From the NCBI RefSeq assembly GCF_023516595.1, contig NZ_JAMGBG010000043.1, positions 1 through 64,000 on the forward strand: DNA of 64,000 nt, given 5' to 3'. The translations under genes and the position numbers were made by a program. Shown piece after piece: positions 8,752 through 18,134 of this stretch. The DNA is from Streptomyces neyagawaensis. GTDB lineage: Bacteria; Actinomycetota; Actinomycetes; Streptomycetales; Streptomycetaceae. Position 1 is the first letter of the stretch. Each line of letters begins with the position of its first letter. The notes beneath the pieces are model-generated. The model worked only from the letters and a program-made list of their open reading frames with translations. It made no database searches and was not told where the DNA came from.

Positions 8752-11190
8752 TCATCCACGCAGCCGGGACATCGACGGGTCGAACAGCGGCTCCTCGGCC
8801 ACGACGGCCTCCACACGCTGGTCGAAGTACCCGATGTGCACGCTCGTCCCGGGCACCGCCACCTCCGTCGGCAGCCAGGCGTAGGCGATGCCCTTGCCGA
8901 TGGTGTAGCCGTACGCGGCGCTGGTGACGTACCCGACGGCACGGTCGCCGTCGTACACGGGCTCCTTGCCCATGACGACCGACCGGGGGTCGTCGATGGT
9001 GAGGCAGGTCAGCCTGCGCCGCACGTCCTCCTTGCGGCGCTCCAGCGCGGCCTTCCCGATGAAGTCGCCCTTGTCGAGCTTGACGGCGAAGCCGACACCG
9101 GCCTCGTAGGGGTCGTGCTCGTACGTCATGTCGGTGCCGAAGGAGCGGTAGCCCTTCTCCAGGCGCAGGCTGTTGAAGGCGCCGCGGCCCGCGATGATGC
9201 CGCCGAGCGGCCGGGCCGCCGCCCATAGGGTGTCCCACAGCTTCTGGCCGAGGTCGGCGGTGGTGTACAGCTCCCAGCCGAGTTCGCCGACGTACGACAG
9301 GCGCATGGCGGTCACGGGCACGGAGCCGATGTGGGCGCGCTTGGCGCGGAAGTACTTCAGGCCGTCGTTGGAGAAGTCCTCGTCCGTCAGCGCCTGGAGG
9401 ACCTTGCGGGCCAGCGGGCCCCACAGACCGACGCAGCAGGTGCCGGGGGTGATGTCGCGGACCTGGACCGTGCCGTCGGCGGGGAGGTGCCGACCGAACC
9501 AGTCGAGGTCGAGGTTGCCGTTGGCGCCGACCTGGAAGAGGTCGCGGCCGAGGCGGGCCACGGTGATGTCGCTGCGGATGCCGCCGTCGTGGTCGAGGAG
9601 CAGGGTGTACGTCACCGAACCGACGGACTTGGCGACCTTGCTGGTGGTCAGCCGCTCCAGGAAGTCGGCGGCGCCGGGTCCGGTGACCTCCAGGCGCTTG
9701 AGGGCCGTCATGTCGTACATCGCGACCGTCTCGCGGGTGGCCTGCGCCTCCGCGCCGACGATGGGCGACCAGAACTGCGCGGCCCAGTCGTTCGGGGTGG
9801 GGATGCTGCGGCCCTCGACGAGGGACGCGTTCGCCTCGTACCACTGCGGGCGCTCCCAGCCGTTCGCCTCCAGGAAGAACGCGCCGTGCTCCTCCTGGCG
9901 TGCGTAGAAGGGGCTCTTGCGGATCGGGCGGGGCTCCCCGGAGGGCTGGAGGGGGTGGAGGATGTCGTAGACCTCGACGAAGTTCCGGCAGTCGCGGGCC
10001 AGGACGTACTCCGGGGTGAGCTGGTGTGGCTCGAAGCGGTTGACGTCGCACTCGTGCAGGTCGAACGACGAGCAGTGGCCGTCGACGAGCCACTCGGCCA
10101 TGGCCCGGCCGACGCCCGCGGAGTGGGTGACCCACACGGCCTCGGCGACCCAGAACCCCTTGACGTCGGGGGACTCGCCGAGGAGCGGGAAGTTGTCGGT
10201 GGTGAAGGAGAACAGGCCGTTGATGCCCTCCTCGACCTTCGCCTCCTTCGTCGCCGGGAGCAGCGACTGGGTCTCGGTCCAGGCGTCGGCGAAGTCGTCC
10301 TCGGTGAACTTCAGGACCGAGGGCATCGGCTGGGCGTCGTCGAAGGAGCGGATGTCGTCGGCGGAGATCGGCATCGGGCGGTGGCCGTAGTAGCCGATGC
10401 CGATGCCGTCGAACCGGTCGCGGTAGTAGAGGTCGGCGTCCTGGTGCCGCAGGATCGGGCGGACCGCCTCCTCGGTCTGGCCGGCGAGCGCGGGGATCGG
10501 GCCGGTCCAGGCGAGCTGGTGGGCGAGCGGGGTGAGCGGGAGGTTCATGCCGGCCATGCGGGCGATGCGCGGACCCCAGATGCCGGCGCAGCACACCACG
10601 ATGTCGGCCTCCAGGTCGCCCTGATCGGTGCGGACGCCCGTCACCCGGCCGTCGGTCCGGAGGATGTCCAGGACCTCGTGGCGGGCGAGGAAGCGTACGC
10701 CGCGCTCGGTGGCCCGGCGGATCTGCGCCTCGACGGCGAGGACGGCCTTGGCGAGGCCGTCCGTCGGGACGAGGAGGCCGCCGAGGACCCGGTCGGGGTC
10801 GACGAGGGGGTGCTGCTCGACGCACTCCTCGGCGGTCAGCAGCCGGGCCTCGATGCCCCAGGCGGTGACCCAGCCGTGGCGGCGGTGCAGTTCGGTCAGA
10901 CGTTCGGGGGTGGTGGCCACTTCGAGGCCGCCGACCTGGAGGAAGCAGGGCTTGCCGTCGACGTCGAGGGAGCAGAACTTCTCGACGGTGTAGCGGGCCA
11001 GCTCCGTCATGGTCTTGGAGGAGTTGGTCTGGAAGACCAGGCCCGGGGCGTGTGACGTGGAGCCCCCGGTGGCGGGGAGCGGCCCCTGGTCGACCACGGT
11101 CACTTCGGTCCAGCCGCGCGCGGAGATCTCGTCCGCGAGTGCCGCGCCAACGACGCCCGCTCCGATGATGACCACTCGGGGTCCCGCCAT
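8752..11190 (-). CDS. dmgO: Dimethylglycine oxidase, FAD- and THF-dependent
   Basis: An 812-residue two-part enzyme. The N-terminal DAO domain has VVIIGAGVVGAALAD from residue 6 and the STSHAPGLVFQTN motif; this His (residue 47) is of the kind used for covalent flavin attachment in the family. The C-terminal aminomethyltransferase domain (from about residue 440) includes YDMTALKRLEV, SYVGELGWELYT and LRLEKGYRSFGTDMT. Size and sequence follow Arthrobacter globiformis dimethylglycine oxidase closely. It should convert dimethylglycine to sarcosine while moving the carbon to THF through an internal channel. The ATG with GGAGGT upstream fixes the start. It opens the operon, with a candidate operator 38 bp upstream. 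Confidence 0.92.
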   Translation of the reverse strand: MAGPRVVIIGAGVVGAALADEISARGWTEVTVVDQGPLPATGGSTSHAPGLVFQTNSSKTMTELARYTVEKFCSLDVDGKPCFLQVGGLEVATTPERLTELHRRHGWVTAWGIEARLLTAEECVEQHPLVDPDRVLGGLLVPTDGLAKAVLAVEAQIRRATERGVRFLARHEVLDILRTDGRVTGVRTDQGDLEADIVVCCAGIWGPRIARMAGMNLPLTPLAHQLAWTGPIPALAGQTEEAVRPILRHQDADLYYRDRFDGIGIGYYGHRPMPISADDIRSFDDAQPMPSVLKFTEDDFADAWTETQSLLPATKEAKVEEGINGLFSFTTDNFPLLGESPDVKGFWVAEAVWVTHSAGVGRAMAEWLVDGHCSSFDLHECDVNRFEPHQLTPEYVLARDCRNFVEVYDILHPLQPSGEPRPIRKSPFYARQEEHGAFFLEANGWERPQWYEANASLVEGRSIPTPNDWAAQFWSPIVGAEAQATRETVAMYDMTALKRLEVTGPGAADFLERLTTSKVAKSVGSVTYTLLLDHDGGIRSDITVARLGRDLFQVGANGNLDLDWFGRHLPADGTVQVRDITPGTCCVGLWGPLARKVLQALTDEDFSNDGLKYFRAKRAHIGSVPVTAMRLSYVGELGWELYTTADLGQKLWDTLWAAARPLGGIIAGRGAFNSLRLEKGYRSFGTDMTYEHDPYEAGVGFAVKLDKGDFIGKAALERRKEDVRRRLTCLTIDDPRSVVMGKEPVYDGDRAVGYVTSAAYGYTIGKGIAYAWLPTEVAVPGTSVHIGYFDQRVEAVVAEEPLFDPSMSRLRG

Positions 11191-11228
11191 CGCCGCACCT
11201 CCGATTGAAAACGAGTCCAGCCGGTTCA

Positions 11229-11245
11229 GTTGCTGTCTGCGCAAC
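11229..11245. promoter_or_regulatory. 17-bp operator-like site upstream of dmgO
   Basis: GTTGCT-N5-CGCAAC, one mismatch from the perfect dyad seen beside the IclR gene. It lies 38 bp upstream of the dmgO start. Confidence 0.55.
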
Positions 11246-11254
11246 ATGGTTCAG

Positions 11255-11264
11255 GTTGCGCAAC
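11255..11264. promoter_or_regulatory. GTTGCGCAAC palindrome, second site upstream of dmgO
   Basis: A perfect 10-bp dyad made of the same half-sites without a spacer, 9 bp beyond the 17-bp site. It may be a second or compact binding site for the same regulator. Confidence 0.4.
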
Positions 11265-11347
11265 TCAATGTGCCTGTCGCGGGGAGGGGGTGTCAAGGGG
11301 TCCGTGACGTCGGAAAACGGCCTTCGAAAAGGCCCCGGGAACGGCGA

Positions 11348-11391
11348 AGCCCGGCGGGCGGCGCACCCCTGTGCACGCCGCCCGCCGGGCT
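11348..11391 (-). terminator. Terminator hairpin after opuAC
   Basis: A 16-bp perfect stem (AGCCCGGCGGGCGGCG against its complement) closes a 12-base loop, 38 bp past the opuAC stop. It is the strongest intrinsic hairpin in the region and separates the importer operon from the dmgO promoter. Confidence 0.75.
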
Positions 11392-11429
11392 CGTCCGACC
11401 GGCCTTCCGACCTCGTTATTCCGACCTCG

Positions 11430-12407
11430 TTACTTGATCCAGGCGTCGACCTTGCCGCGGTTGGCCTCGACCCACTTCTTCGCCGCCGCCTCGGGCGCCA
11501 TCTTGTCCACGGCGATGTACTTGGCCACGGTGTTCTGGTCGTCGTTCGTCCAGGTGAAGTTCTTGACCAGGTTGTACGCCGGGCTGTCCGACTTGGCGAA
11601 CTTCGTGCTGACGATCTTGTCCAGTTCGTAGACGGGGTAGTCGCAGGCGACCTTCTCCGCGTCGGCGTCACAGCCGGTCTTGTACTCCGGCAGCTTCACC
11701 TTGACCAGGGGCACCTCGGCCATGAACCACTGCGGCTCGTAGAAGTAGCCGATCACCCATTCCTTGTCCTTCTCCGCCTTGCGGAAGGCCTGGATGAGCG
11801 CGGTCTCGCTGCCCGCGTACACCACCTTGAAGTCCAGCTTCAGGTTCTTCACCAGGGCCTCGTCGTTGGTGACGAACGACGGGTCGCCGTCGAGGAGCTG
11901 GCCCTTGCCGCCGGACTCGGAGGTCTTGAACTTGTCGGCGTACTTGTCGAGGTTCTTCCAGTCGGTGATGTCGGGGTGCTCCTTGGCGAGCCACGGCGGC
12001 ACGTACCAGCCGATCAGCCCCTTGTTGCCGGTGGCACCGGCCTCGACGGCCGTCTTCTGGTCGGTGATGTACTTCTTCTTCAGATCGTCGTGGCCCCAGT
12101 TCTCGATGACGGCGTCGACCTCACCCGTCCCGAAGCCCTGCCAGGCGATCTCCTCCTTCAGGTCCTTCTTGGTGACCTTGCAGCCGAGGTCGTGCTCCGC
12201 GACGTACGCGACGACCGCCGCGTTGGCCTCGTAGCCCACCCACGGGTTCACGGCGAGGTTGAAGGTGCCGCACTTCCCGGAGTCGCCCGAACCGCCCGAG
12301 CCCGCCGAGTCCTCACCGACCTTCGCGCCGCCGCAGGCGGTCAGGGCGAGACCGAGGACGGCCGCTCCGGCCACGCCGGCTCTCCACTGTCGTACTTGTG
12401 TTGCCAT
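11430..12407 (-). CDS. opuAC: Glycine betaine ABC importer, substrate-binding lipoprotein
   Basis: A 325-residue extracellular binding protein. The N-terminal signal ends in the lipobox LTAC at about residue 25. The mature part has aromatic stretches expected of a quaternary-ammonium cage (NPWVGYEAN, ENWGHDD, GWYVPPWLAKEHP). It captures betaine or a related compound and hands it to the OpuAB permease. It lies 12 bp after opuAB and is followed by a strong terminator, so it ends the betB-opuAA-opuAB-opuAC operon. Whether it prefers betaine, choline or carnitine cannot be read from the sequence. Confidence 0.92.
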   Translation of the reverse strand: MATQVRQWRAGVAGAAVLGLALTACGGAKVGEDSAGSGGSGDSGKCGTFNLAVNPWVGYEANAAVVAYVAEHDLGCKVTKKDLKEEIAWQGFGTGEVDAVIENWGHDDLKKKYITDQKTAVEAGATGNKGLIGWYVPPWLAKEHPDITDWKNLDKYADKFKTSESGGKGQLLDGDPSFVTNDEALVKNLKLDFKVVYAGSETALIQAFRKAEKDKEWVIGYFYEPQWFMAEVPLVKVKLPEYKTGCDADAEKVACDYPVYELDKIVSTKFAKSDSPAYNLVKNFTWTNDDQNTVAKYIAVDKMAPEAAAKKWVEANRGKVDAWIK

Positions 12408-12419
12408 GGTCAGTGCTCC

Positions 12420-14450
12420 TTACGCGCTCACGCGTCGCGCCGCGGCCTGAGTGATCCGGTCGAACATGACTCCGAGGAGGACGATGGCGAACCCTGCCGC
12501 CAGGCCCTTCCCGTACAGCTGCCCCTGGGAGAATCCGGCCACGACGTCGTAGCCGAGGGCGCCCGCTCCTACCAGGCCGCCCACAACAACCATCGACAGC
12601 ACGTAGATCAGGCCCTGGTTGGTCGCGAGCGTCAGGGCACTGCGTGACATCGGCAGTTGAACCTTGGTGATGATCTGCCAGGTGTTGCACCCGGCGGAGG
12701 TGGCCGCCTCCACGGTGGCCTCCGGCACGGCCCGCACCCCATCCGCGATGATCTTGATGGCGACGGGTGCCGCGTAGACGATCGCGGCGACGATGGCCGT
12801 GAAGCGGGTCGCCCCGAACAGCGCGAGGAACGGCACGAGGTAGACGAACGGCGGCATGACCTGCGCCGCGTCGAGGGTCGGCCGCAGCACCCGGTCCACG
12901 AGGGGGCTGCGCCCCATCCACACCCCGAAGGCCATGCCGAGCACCATGACCAGCACGGTCGCCACGAGGGTGGAGGCCAGCGTCGTCATCGCGTCCGACC
13001 ACAGGCCCGTCCCGACCAGCAGACCCACGCAGACGGCGGCTACGGCACCGGCCCGCCATCCGCCGAGCACCACGCCGAGCGCGATCAGCACCGCGGCGAC
13101 GAGCCACCACGGCGAGTCGGTGAGCAGCGACTGGAACGGGTTGAGCAGACCGTTGGTGATGGCGTCCCGGAAGGCGTTGGTGAGCCCGGAGAGGCTGTCC
13201 TGCACCCAGGTCGTCGTGGTGTCGGCCGCCTTGACGATGGAGCTGCCGGCCCCGCCCTCGCCGGGGAACTCCGCCGCCCACACATAGGTGTGCGACATGT
13301 ACACGAGGACGGCCGCGACCGCACCGCCCGCGGCCAGCAGCGGCCGCCGCCAGGTCGCGAACCGGCCGCTCGCGTGCCGGGTCGTCTCCTGACGCGCGCT
13401 CGCCGCGGTGGTCACCCGGTCAAGGACGATCGCCATGACGACGATGGCGAGGCCCGCGTTGAAGGCCGTGCCCACGTCGAGCGACTCCAGGGCCTGCATG
13501 ACGGTCTTGCCGAGACCGGGCGCGTCGATCAGGGCGGCGATCGTCACCATGGCCAGGGCGGCCATGATCGACTGGTTGACGCCCATCACCACGGTCCGCT
13601 TGGACATCGGCAGCAGCACCTTCAGCAGTGCCTGCCGCCGGGTCGCGCCGAGCGAGTCGGCCGCCTCGACGGTGGTCTCGGGGACGGACCGGATGGCGTG
13701 CGCGGTGATCCGGATGGCGGGCGGCGAAGCGTAGACGACGGTGGCGATGGTGGCCGAGGCGCCGCCGATGAGGAAGAACAGCGTCAGCGGGGCCAGGTAG
13801 ACGAAGGTCGGCATCGTCTGCATGAAGTCCAGGAAGGGTGTCACGATCCGGTTGAACCGGTCGGAGAGCCCCGCCCACACGCCCAGCGGGATCGCGAACA
13901 GCAGCGCCACGAGGACCGCGGAGACGGTGAGGGCGAGGGTGTCCATGCTCTCCTGCCACAGCCCCTGGAGCCCGAAGAAGGTGAAGCCGGCCACGGCCAG
14001 CAGCGCCACCCGCCAGTTGCCCACGGCCCAGGAGACGTAGCCGACGATGCCGACGACGCCGAGCCAGCCGATCTGCGGGAGCGGACGGCCGGCGGAGGGC
14101 TGGGAGATCAGCTCCTGGACGAAGGTCACCAGGGTGTCGATGACCAGCCGGATCTCATTGAAGAAGTAGAGGAAGAGCGGGTTGGAGTTGCGGTTGGCGC
14201 CGATGGAGTCGTAGAGGTCGTTGATCCAGCGGTGCAGATCCGTGAGGTCCGCCGCGGCGAGGGTGAGGGTCTGCCTGCCGCGCAGCAGGGCGAAGAGCAC
14301 CAGCCAGACGACGACGATCGCCGCGACGACGGTGCCGCGTCCGACCTTCCGTGTGCGGGCGCCGGAGGCGGCGGCCGGGGGGACGGCATCGGTCTTCAGC
14401 GGGGGTTCGGGTTTCTGCGGTTGTTCCGGCTTCTCCACGGCGACGGTCAT
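12420..14450 (-). CDS. opuAB: Betaine ABC importer permease with two fused permease domains
   Basis: A 676-residue membrane protein holding two complete BPD-transporter domains in tandem (about residues 140-335 and 475-665). Each has its own EAA loop, EAADSLGATRRQALLK and EAATSAGCNTWQIITK, where the ATPase docks. Most OpuAB/ProW permeases have one such domain and dimerise; here one chain can supply both halves. Its ATG overlaps the stop of the ATPase gene (TGATG), indicating coupled translation. The N-terminal 40 residues are proline-rich and cytoplasmic. Confidence 0.9.
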   Translation of the reverse strand: MTVAVEKPEQPQKPEPPLKTDAVPPAAASGARTRKVGRGTVVAAIVVVWLVLFALLRGRQTLTLAAADLTDLHRWINDLYDSIGANRNSNPLFLYFFNEIRLVIDTLVTFVQELISQPSAGRPLPQIGWLGVVGIVGYVSWAVGNWRVALLAVAGFTFFGLQGLWQESMDTLALTVSAVLVALLFAIPLGVWAGLSDRFNRIVTPFLDFMQTMPTFVYLAPLTLFFLIGGASATIATVVYASPPAIRITAHAIRSVPETTVEAADSLGATRRQALLKVLLPMSKRTVVMGVNQSIMAALAMVTIAALIDAPGLGKTVMQALESLDVGTAFNAGLAIVVMAIVLDRVTTAASARQETTRHASGRFATWRRPLLAAGGAVAAVLVYMSHTYVWAAEFPGEGGAGSSIVKAADTTTTWVQDSLSGLTNAFRDAITNGLLNPFQSLLTDSPWWLVAAVLIALGVVLGGWRAGAVAAVCVGLLVGTGLWSDAMTTLASTLVATVLVMVLGMAFGVWMGRSPLVDRVLRPTLDAAQVMPPFVYLVPFLALFGATRFTAIVAAIVYAAPVAIKIIADGVRAVPEATVEAATSAGCNTWQIITKVQLPMSRSALTLATNQGLIYVLSMVVVGGLVGAGALGYDVVAGFSQGQLYGKGLAAGFAIVLLGVMFDRITQAAARRVSA

Positions 14451-15538
14451 CACATGCCGCCTTCCTGCCCGGCGACCACCGCGAGGATCTCCTCGTCGCC
14501 GACGATGCCGAGCAGTTCGCCGTTCTCGACGACCTTGACCGGCTTGTCGGCCGCCAGCACCGCGCGGGTCGCCTCGCGGACCACGACGTCCGGGCCCAGC
14601 TCGGGGCCGTCCAGGGCGTCGCCGTCGGCGACCGGCCGCATGATCCACCGCAGGGTGAGCACATCGCCGCGCGGGACGTCCTTGACGAACTCGCGGACGT
14701 AGTCGTCGGCGGGGGCGCCGACCAGTTCGTCGCCGGTGCCGCACTGGACCATCTTGCCGTCCCGCATGATGAGGATGCGGTCGCCGAGTTTGAGCGCCTC
14801 GGAGAGGTCGTGGGTGATGAAGACCATCGTCTTGCCGACCTCGTGGTGCAGCCGGATGACCTCGTTCTGCATGTCGCGGCGGATCAGCGGGTCGAGCGCC
14901 GAGAACGGCTCGTCGAAGAAGAGGACGTCCGGGTCGCCGGCGAGCGCCCGGGCGAGCCCGACACGCTGCTGCATACCGCCGGAGAGCTGGTCGGGGTAGG
15001 AGTTCTCGTAGCCGGACAGGCCGACGAGTTCGACGACCTCCAGGGCCCGCCTGGTCCGCTCCGCCTTGCTCATGCCGCGGATCTCCAGGCCGAACGCCAC
15101 GTTGTCGACGACCCGGCGGTGCGGCAGCAGCCCGAAGTGCTGGAAGACCATGGAGAACTTGCTCCGCCTGAGGTCCCGCAGACGCCTGGCGTCCGCCTCG
15201 CGGATGTCCTCGCCCTCGAAGACGAGCTCCCCGGAGGTGGGTTCGATCAGGCGGGTGAGACATCGCACCAGGGTGGACTTGCCGGAGCCGGACAGGCCCA
15301 TCACGACGAAGACCTCGCCCTTGCGGACGTCGAAGTTCACGTCGCGCACGGCCGCGGTGCATCCCGTGCGGTCCATGAGCTCACGGCGGGTGAGGCCGCA
15401 CAGCTCCTCCGACTCCGGCACCCGGTCGGCCTTCGGCCCGAACACCTTCCACAGCCGGCGCACGGATATGACCGGCGTACCGTCCGAGTCCTGAGGTGTG
15501 CCGCGCCGCTGCGGCACCTCGGTCTGCGTTGGGGTCAC
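14450..15538 (-). CDS. opuAA: Betaine ABC importer ATPase with CBS-like tail
   Basis: A 362-residue ABC ATPase of the OpuAA/ProV type. Walker A is GLSGSGKST, the signature is LSGGMQQR, Walker B is VLFFDEPFSALD and the switch is FITHDLSEA. A C-terminal region after about residue 270 (WIMRPVADGD ... GELLGIVGDEEILAVV) resembles the CBS-type osmosensing module of this subfamily. The start is a GTG with GAGG seven bases upstream; the frame is open further up but runs through the betB shadow. It is 20 bp downstream of betB, so aldehyde oxidation and uptake share a transcript. Confidence 0.93.
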   Translation of the reverse strand: MTPTQTEVPQRRGTPQDSDGTPVISVRRLWKVFGPKADRVPESEELCGLTRRELMDRTGCTAAVRDVNFDVRKGEVFVVMGLSGSGKSTLVRCLTRLIEPTSGELVFEGEDIREADARRLRDLRRSKFSMVFQHFGLLPHRRVVDNVAFGLEIRGMSKAERTRRALEVVELVGLSGYENSYPDQLSGGMQQRVGLARALAGDPDVLFFDEPFSALDPLIRRDMQNEVIRLHHEVGKTMVFITHDLSEALKLGDRILIMRDGKMVQCGTGDELVGAPADDYVREFVKDVPRGDVLTLRWIMRPVADGDALDGPELGPDVVVREATRAVLAADKPVKVVENGELLGIVGDEEILAVVAGQEGGM

Positions 15539-15558
15539 GATCGACCTCTTTTCGGCGT

Positions 15559-17028
15559 TCAGCCGCGGAACCAGTGCTGCGGCCGGGGTTGGATGTTCTG
15601 CCAGATGTGCTTGGGCTCTCGGTACTCGTTCAGGCCGGTCGGTCCCAGCTCCCGGCCCACGCCCGAATGCCCGAAGCCACCCCATTCCGCTTGCGGCACA
15701 TAGGGGTGGTAGTCGTTGATCCACACCGTGCCGTGGCGCAGCCTGCGGGCGACCCGCTGGGCCTTGCCCGCGTCCTGCGTCCAGACGGCTCCGGCGAGTC
15801 CGTACTCGGTGTCGTTGGCGATGCGTACGGCGTCGTCCTCGTCGGTGAAGCGCTCCACCGTGAGCACGGGCCCGAAGGACTCCTCGTGCACCACGCGCAT
15901 GTCCTGGTGGCACTCGTCGAGCACGGTCGGCGGGTAGAACCAGCCGTTCGCGAGCGCCGGGTCGGTGGGGCGTTCGCCGCCGCAGCGCAGGACGGCGCCC
16001 TCGGCGAGGCCCGCAGCGACGTACGCCTCGACCTTCTCCCGGTGCTGGGCGGAGATCAGCGCGCCGGTCTCGGCCTCGTCGTCGAAGGGCCCGCCGAGCC
16101 GGATGAGTCGAGCCCGGCGGACGATCTCGTCGACGAGGCGGTCGTGCAGGGAGTCCTCGACGATCAGCCGGGCTCCGGCCGAGCAGACCTGGCCCGAGTG
16201 CAGGAAGACGGCGGTGAGCGCGAAGTCCACGGCCGTCTCGAAGTCGGCGTCGGCGAAGATCACATTGGGGTTCTTGCCGCCGAGTTCGAGGGCCACCTTC
16301 TTCACGGTCGCGGCGGCGGTGGCCATGATCCGTCTGCCGGTGTCCAGGCCGCCGGTGAAGGAGACCATGTCGACCCTCGGGTCCTCGGAGAGCGGGGCGC
16401 CCACCTCGGGGCCGGTGCCGAGGACGAGGTTGGCGGCCCCGGCCGGGAGCCCGGCCTCCGCCAGCGCCCGCATCAGCAGGATCGAGGTGGAGGGGGTCAG
16501 CTCGCTGGGCTTCAGGACGACGGTGTTGCCGGCGAGGAGAGCCGGGGCGACCTTCCAACTGGCTTGCAGGAGCGGGTAGTTCCAGGGGGTGATGAGTCCG
16601 CAGACGCCGATCGGCTCGTACACCACACGGCTGACGGCGTCGTCGCGTCCGGTGTCGATCACCCGGCCGGCGTCGGTGCCGCCGAGACCGCCGTAGTAGC
16701 GGAAGCAGGAGACCACGTCGGCGATGTCGTACTCGCTCTCCACCAGCCGCTTTCCGGTGTCCAGCGACTCGGCGCGGGCGAACTCCTTCGCGTCGCGTTC
16801 GATGATGTCGGCCGTGCGCAGCAGCAGTGCGCCGCGCTCCCGCTCGGGGGTGTGCGGCCACGGTCCCTCGTCGAAGGCGGCACGGGCCGCCGCGATCGCC
16901 GCCTCGGTGTCGGATCGGGTGCCTTCCGAGACGGTCGCGGCGAGCGAGCCGTCAGCGGGGCAGCGGACCTCCCGTCGCCCTCCGGCCACCGGATCCCGCC
17001 ACGTCCCCGCCACATACAGGTCTGCCAC
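15559..17028 (-). CDS. betB: Betaine aldehyde dehydrogenase-like ALDH
   Basis: A 489-residue NAD(P)-dependent aldehyde dehydrogenase. The general-base Glu is in ALELGGKNPN and the nucleophile Cys in HSGQVCSAGARL, with the cofactor stretch SFTGGLDTGRR before them. It most likely oxidises betaine aldehyde (from BetA) to glycine betaine. Context carries much of the assignment: it heads the OpuA operon and lies near betA. ALDHs of this group also accept aminoaldehydes, so the substrate is inferred. The start is GTG with AAGGG upstream. Confidence 0.85.
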   Translation of the reverse strand: MADLYVAGTWRDPVAGGRREVRCPADGSLAATVSEGTRSDTEAAIAAARAAFDEGPWPHTPERERGALLLRTADIIERDAKEFARAESLDTGKRLVESEYDIADVVSCFRYYGGLGGTDAGRVIDTGRDDAVSRVVYEPIGVCGLITPWNYPLLQASWKVAPALLAGNTVVLKPSELTPSTSILLMRALAEAGLPAGAANLVLGTGPEVGAPLSEDPRVDMVSFTGGLDTGRRIMATAAATVKKVALELGGKNPNVIFADADFETAVDFALTAVFLHSGQVCSAGARLIVEDSLHDRLVDEIVRRARLIRLGGPFDDEAETGALISAQHREKVEAYVAAGLAEGAVLRCGGERPTDPALANGWFYPPTVLDECHQDMRVVHEESFGPVLTVERFTDEDDAVRIANDTEYGLAGAVWTQDAGKAQRVARRLRHGTVWINDYHPYVPQAEWGGFGHSGVGRELGPTGLNEYREPKHIWQNIQPRPQHWFRG

Positions 17029-17049
17029 TCGCCAAGCCCTTCAGCTGAA

Positions 17050-17062
17050 ATGCGTTGCGCAT
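17050..17062. promoter_or_regulatory. ATGCG-TTG-CGCAT dyad upstream of betB
   Basis: A 13-bp dyad 22 bp upstream of the betB start that contains a GTTGCGCA half-site like those elsewhere in the cluster. Only one half of the 17-bp consensus is present. Confidence 0.35.
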
Positions 17063-17198
17063 CATGCATCCAATTGCTTGTGGTGGAACACCCTGTCGGG
17101 CGCCAAGACCTACGTCAAGAGGTTGGTGGATGACGATTCAGCCATGCGGACACTTGCGCGTCCACCCTTGACCGGGAGCGGTGTCAAGCCGACCATGT

Positions 17199-17232
17199 TG
17201 CGTATCGCTCACCTTGTTGTGCAATACGCACC
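17199..17232. promoter_or_regulatory. TGCGTAT / ATACGCA inverted repeat upstream of purU
   Basis: TGCGTAT at 17199-17205 and ATACGCA at 17224-17230 face each other across 18 bp, just before the purU ribosome site. The right arm is part of ATACGCACC, which also occurs in the betA/iclR and ferredoxin upstream regions. Confidence 0.4.
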
Positions 17233-17245
17233 GACGGAGGCTGTC

Positions 17246-18118
17246 ATGTCCCCTCGACCGCACCCTGGCCGTGAGTACGTCCTCACCCTCTCGTGTCCCG
17301 ACAGCGCGGGGCTGGTCCACGCGGTGAGCGGCTTCCTCGTGAGGAACTCCGGGAACATCCTGGAGAGCCAGCAGTTCGACGACCGACTCCAGGGCCGCTT
17401 CTTCATGAGGGTCCACTTCGATGTCTCCGACCCGGACGCGGAGCTGAAAACGTTGCGTTACCGGTTCGGTCCCGTTGCCGAGGCGTATCGCATCTCCTGG
17501 GCCCTCAGCGAGGCGTCCACCCCGACCCGGACGCTCATCATGGTGTCCCGGTTCGGCCACTGCCTGAACGACCTTCTCTTCCGCAGCCGATCCGGCGCCC
17601 TCAACATCGAGATCCCGGCGATCGTCTCCAACCACCGTGACTTCGAGGGGCTCGCGGAGACCTACGGCATCCCCTTCCACCACGTCCCGGTCACCCGGGA
17701 CACCAAGGCCGAGGCGGAGGCGCGGCTGCTGGAGCTGGTGCGCGACCTCGACGTCGACCTGGTGGTGCTGGCCCGCTACATGCAGATCCTCTCCGACGAC
17801 CTGTGCAAGCAGTTGGAGGGCCGTGCGATCAACATCCACCACTCCTTCCTGCCCAGCTTCAAGGGCGCCCGCCCCTACGACCAGGCCTACGACCGCGGGG
17901 TCAAGCTGGTCGGCGCGACGGCCCACTATGTGACCCCCGACCTGGACGAGGGCCAGATCATCGAGCAGGACGTGGTCCGCGTCGACCACTCCCTCGACCC
18001 CAAGGACCTCGTCACCGTCGGCCGTGACGTGGAGGCGCAGGTCCTCGCGCACGCGGTGAAGTGGCACAGCGAGAGCCGGGTGATGGTGGACGGCAACCGC
18101 ACGGTGGTCTTCCGCTGA
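17246..18118 (+). CDS. purU: Formyltetrahydrofolate deformylase
   Basis: A 290-residue protein with an N-terminal ACT domain (residues 1-85: TLSCPDSAGLVHAV) and a C-terminal formyltransferase-fold domain holding INIHHSFLPSFKGA and the catalytic Asp in YVTPDLDEGQII. It hydrolyses 10-formyl-THF to formate and THF, freeing THF for further demethylation by DmgO and sarcosine oxidase. The ATG has GGAGG five bases upstream. It is transcribed away from betB across a shared ~217-bp regulatory region. Pseudomonas betaine clusters also carry a purU, in line with this role. Confidence 0.94.
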   Translation: MSPRPHPGREYVLTLSCPDSAGLVHAVSGFLVRNSGNILESQQFDDRLQGRFFMRVHFDVSDPDAELKTLRYRFGPVAEAYRISWALSEASTPTRTLIMVSRFGHCLNDLLFRSRSGALNIEIPAIVSNHRDFEGLAETYGIPFHHVPVTRDTKAEAEARLLELVRDLDVDLVVLARYMQILSDDLCKQLEGRAINIHHSFLPSFKGARPYDQAYDRGVKLVGATAHYVTPDLDEGQIIEQDVVRVDHSLDPKDLVTVGRDVEAQVLAHAVKWHSESRVMVDGNRTVVFR

Positions 18119-18134
18119 GAGCGGCCACGACGGC

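Noticed and set aside
12420..15362. A 980-residue frame covering the OpuAB permease plus upstream sequence
   Set aside because: The N-terminal 300 residues are an Arg/Pro-rich shadow of the ATPase gene; the permease starts at 14450 with a TGATG overlap.
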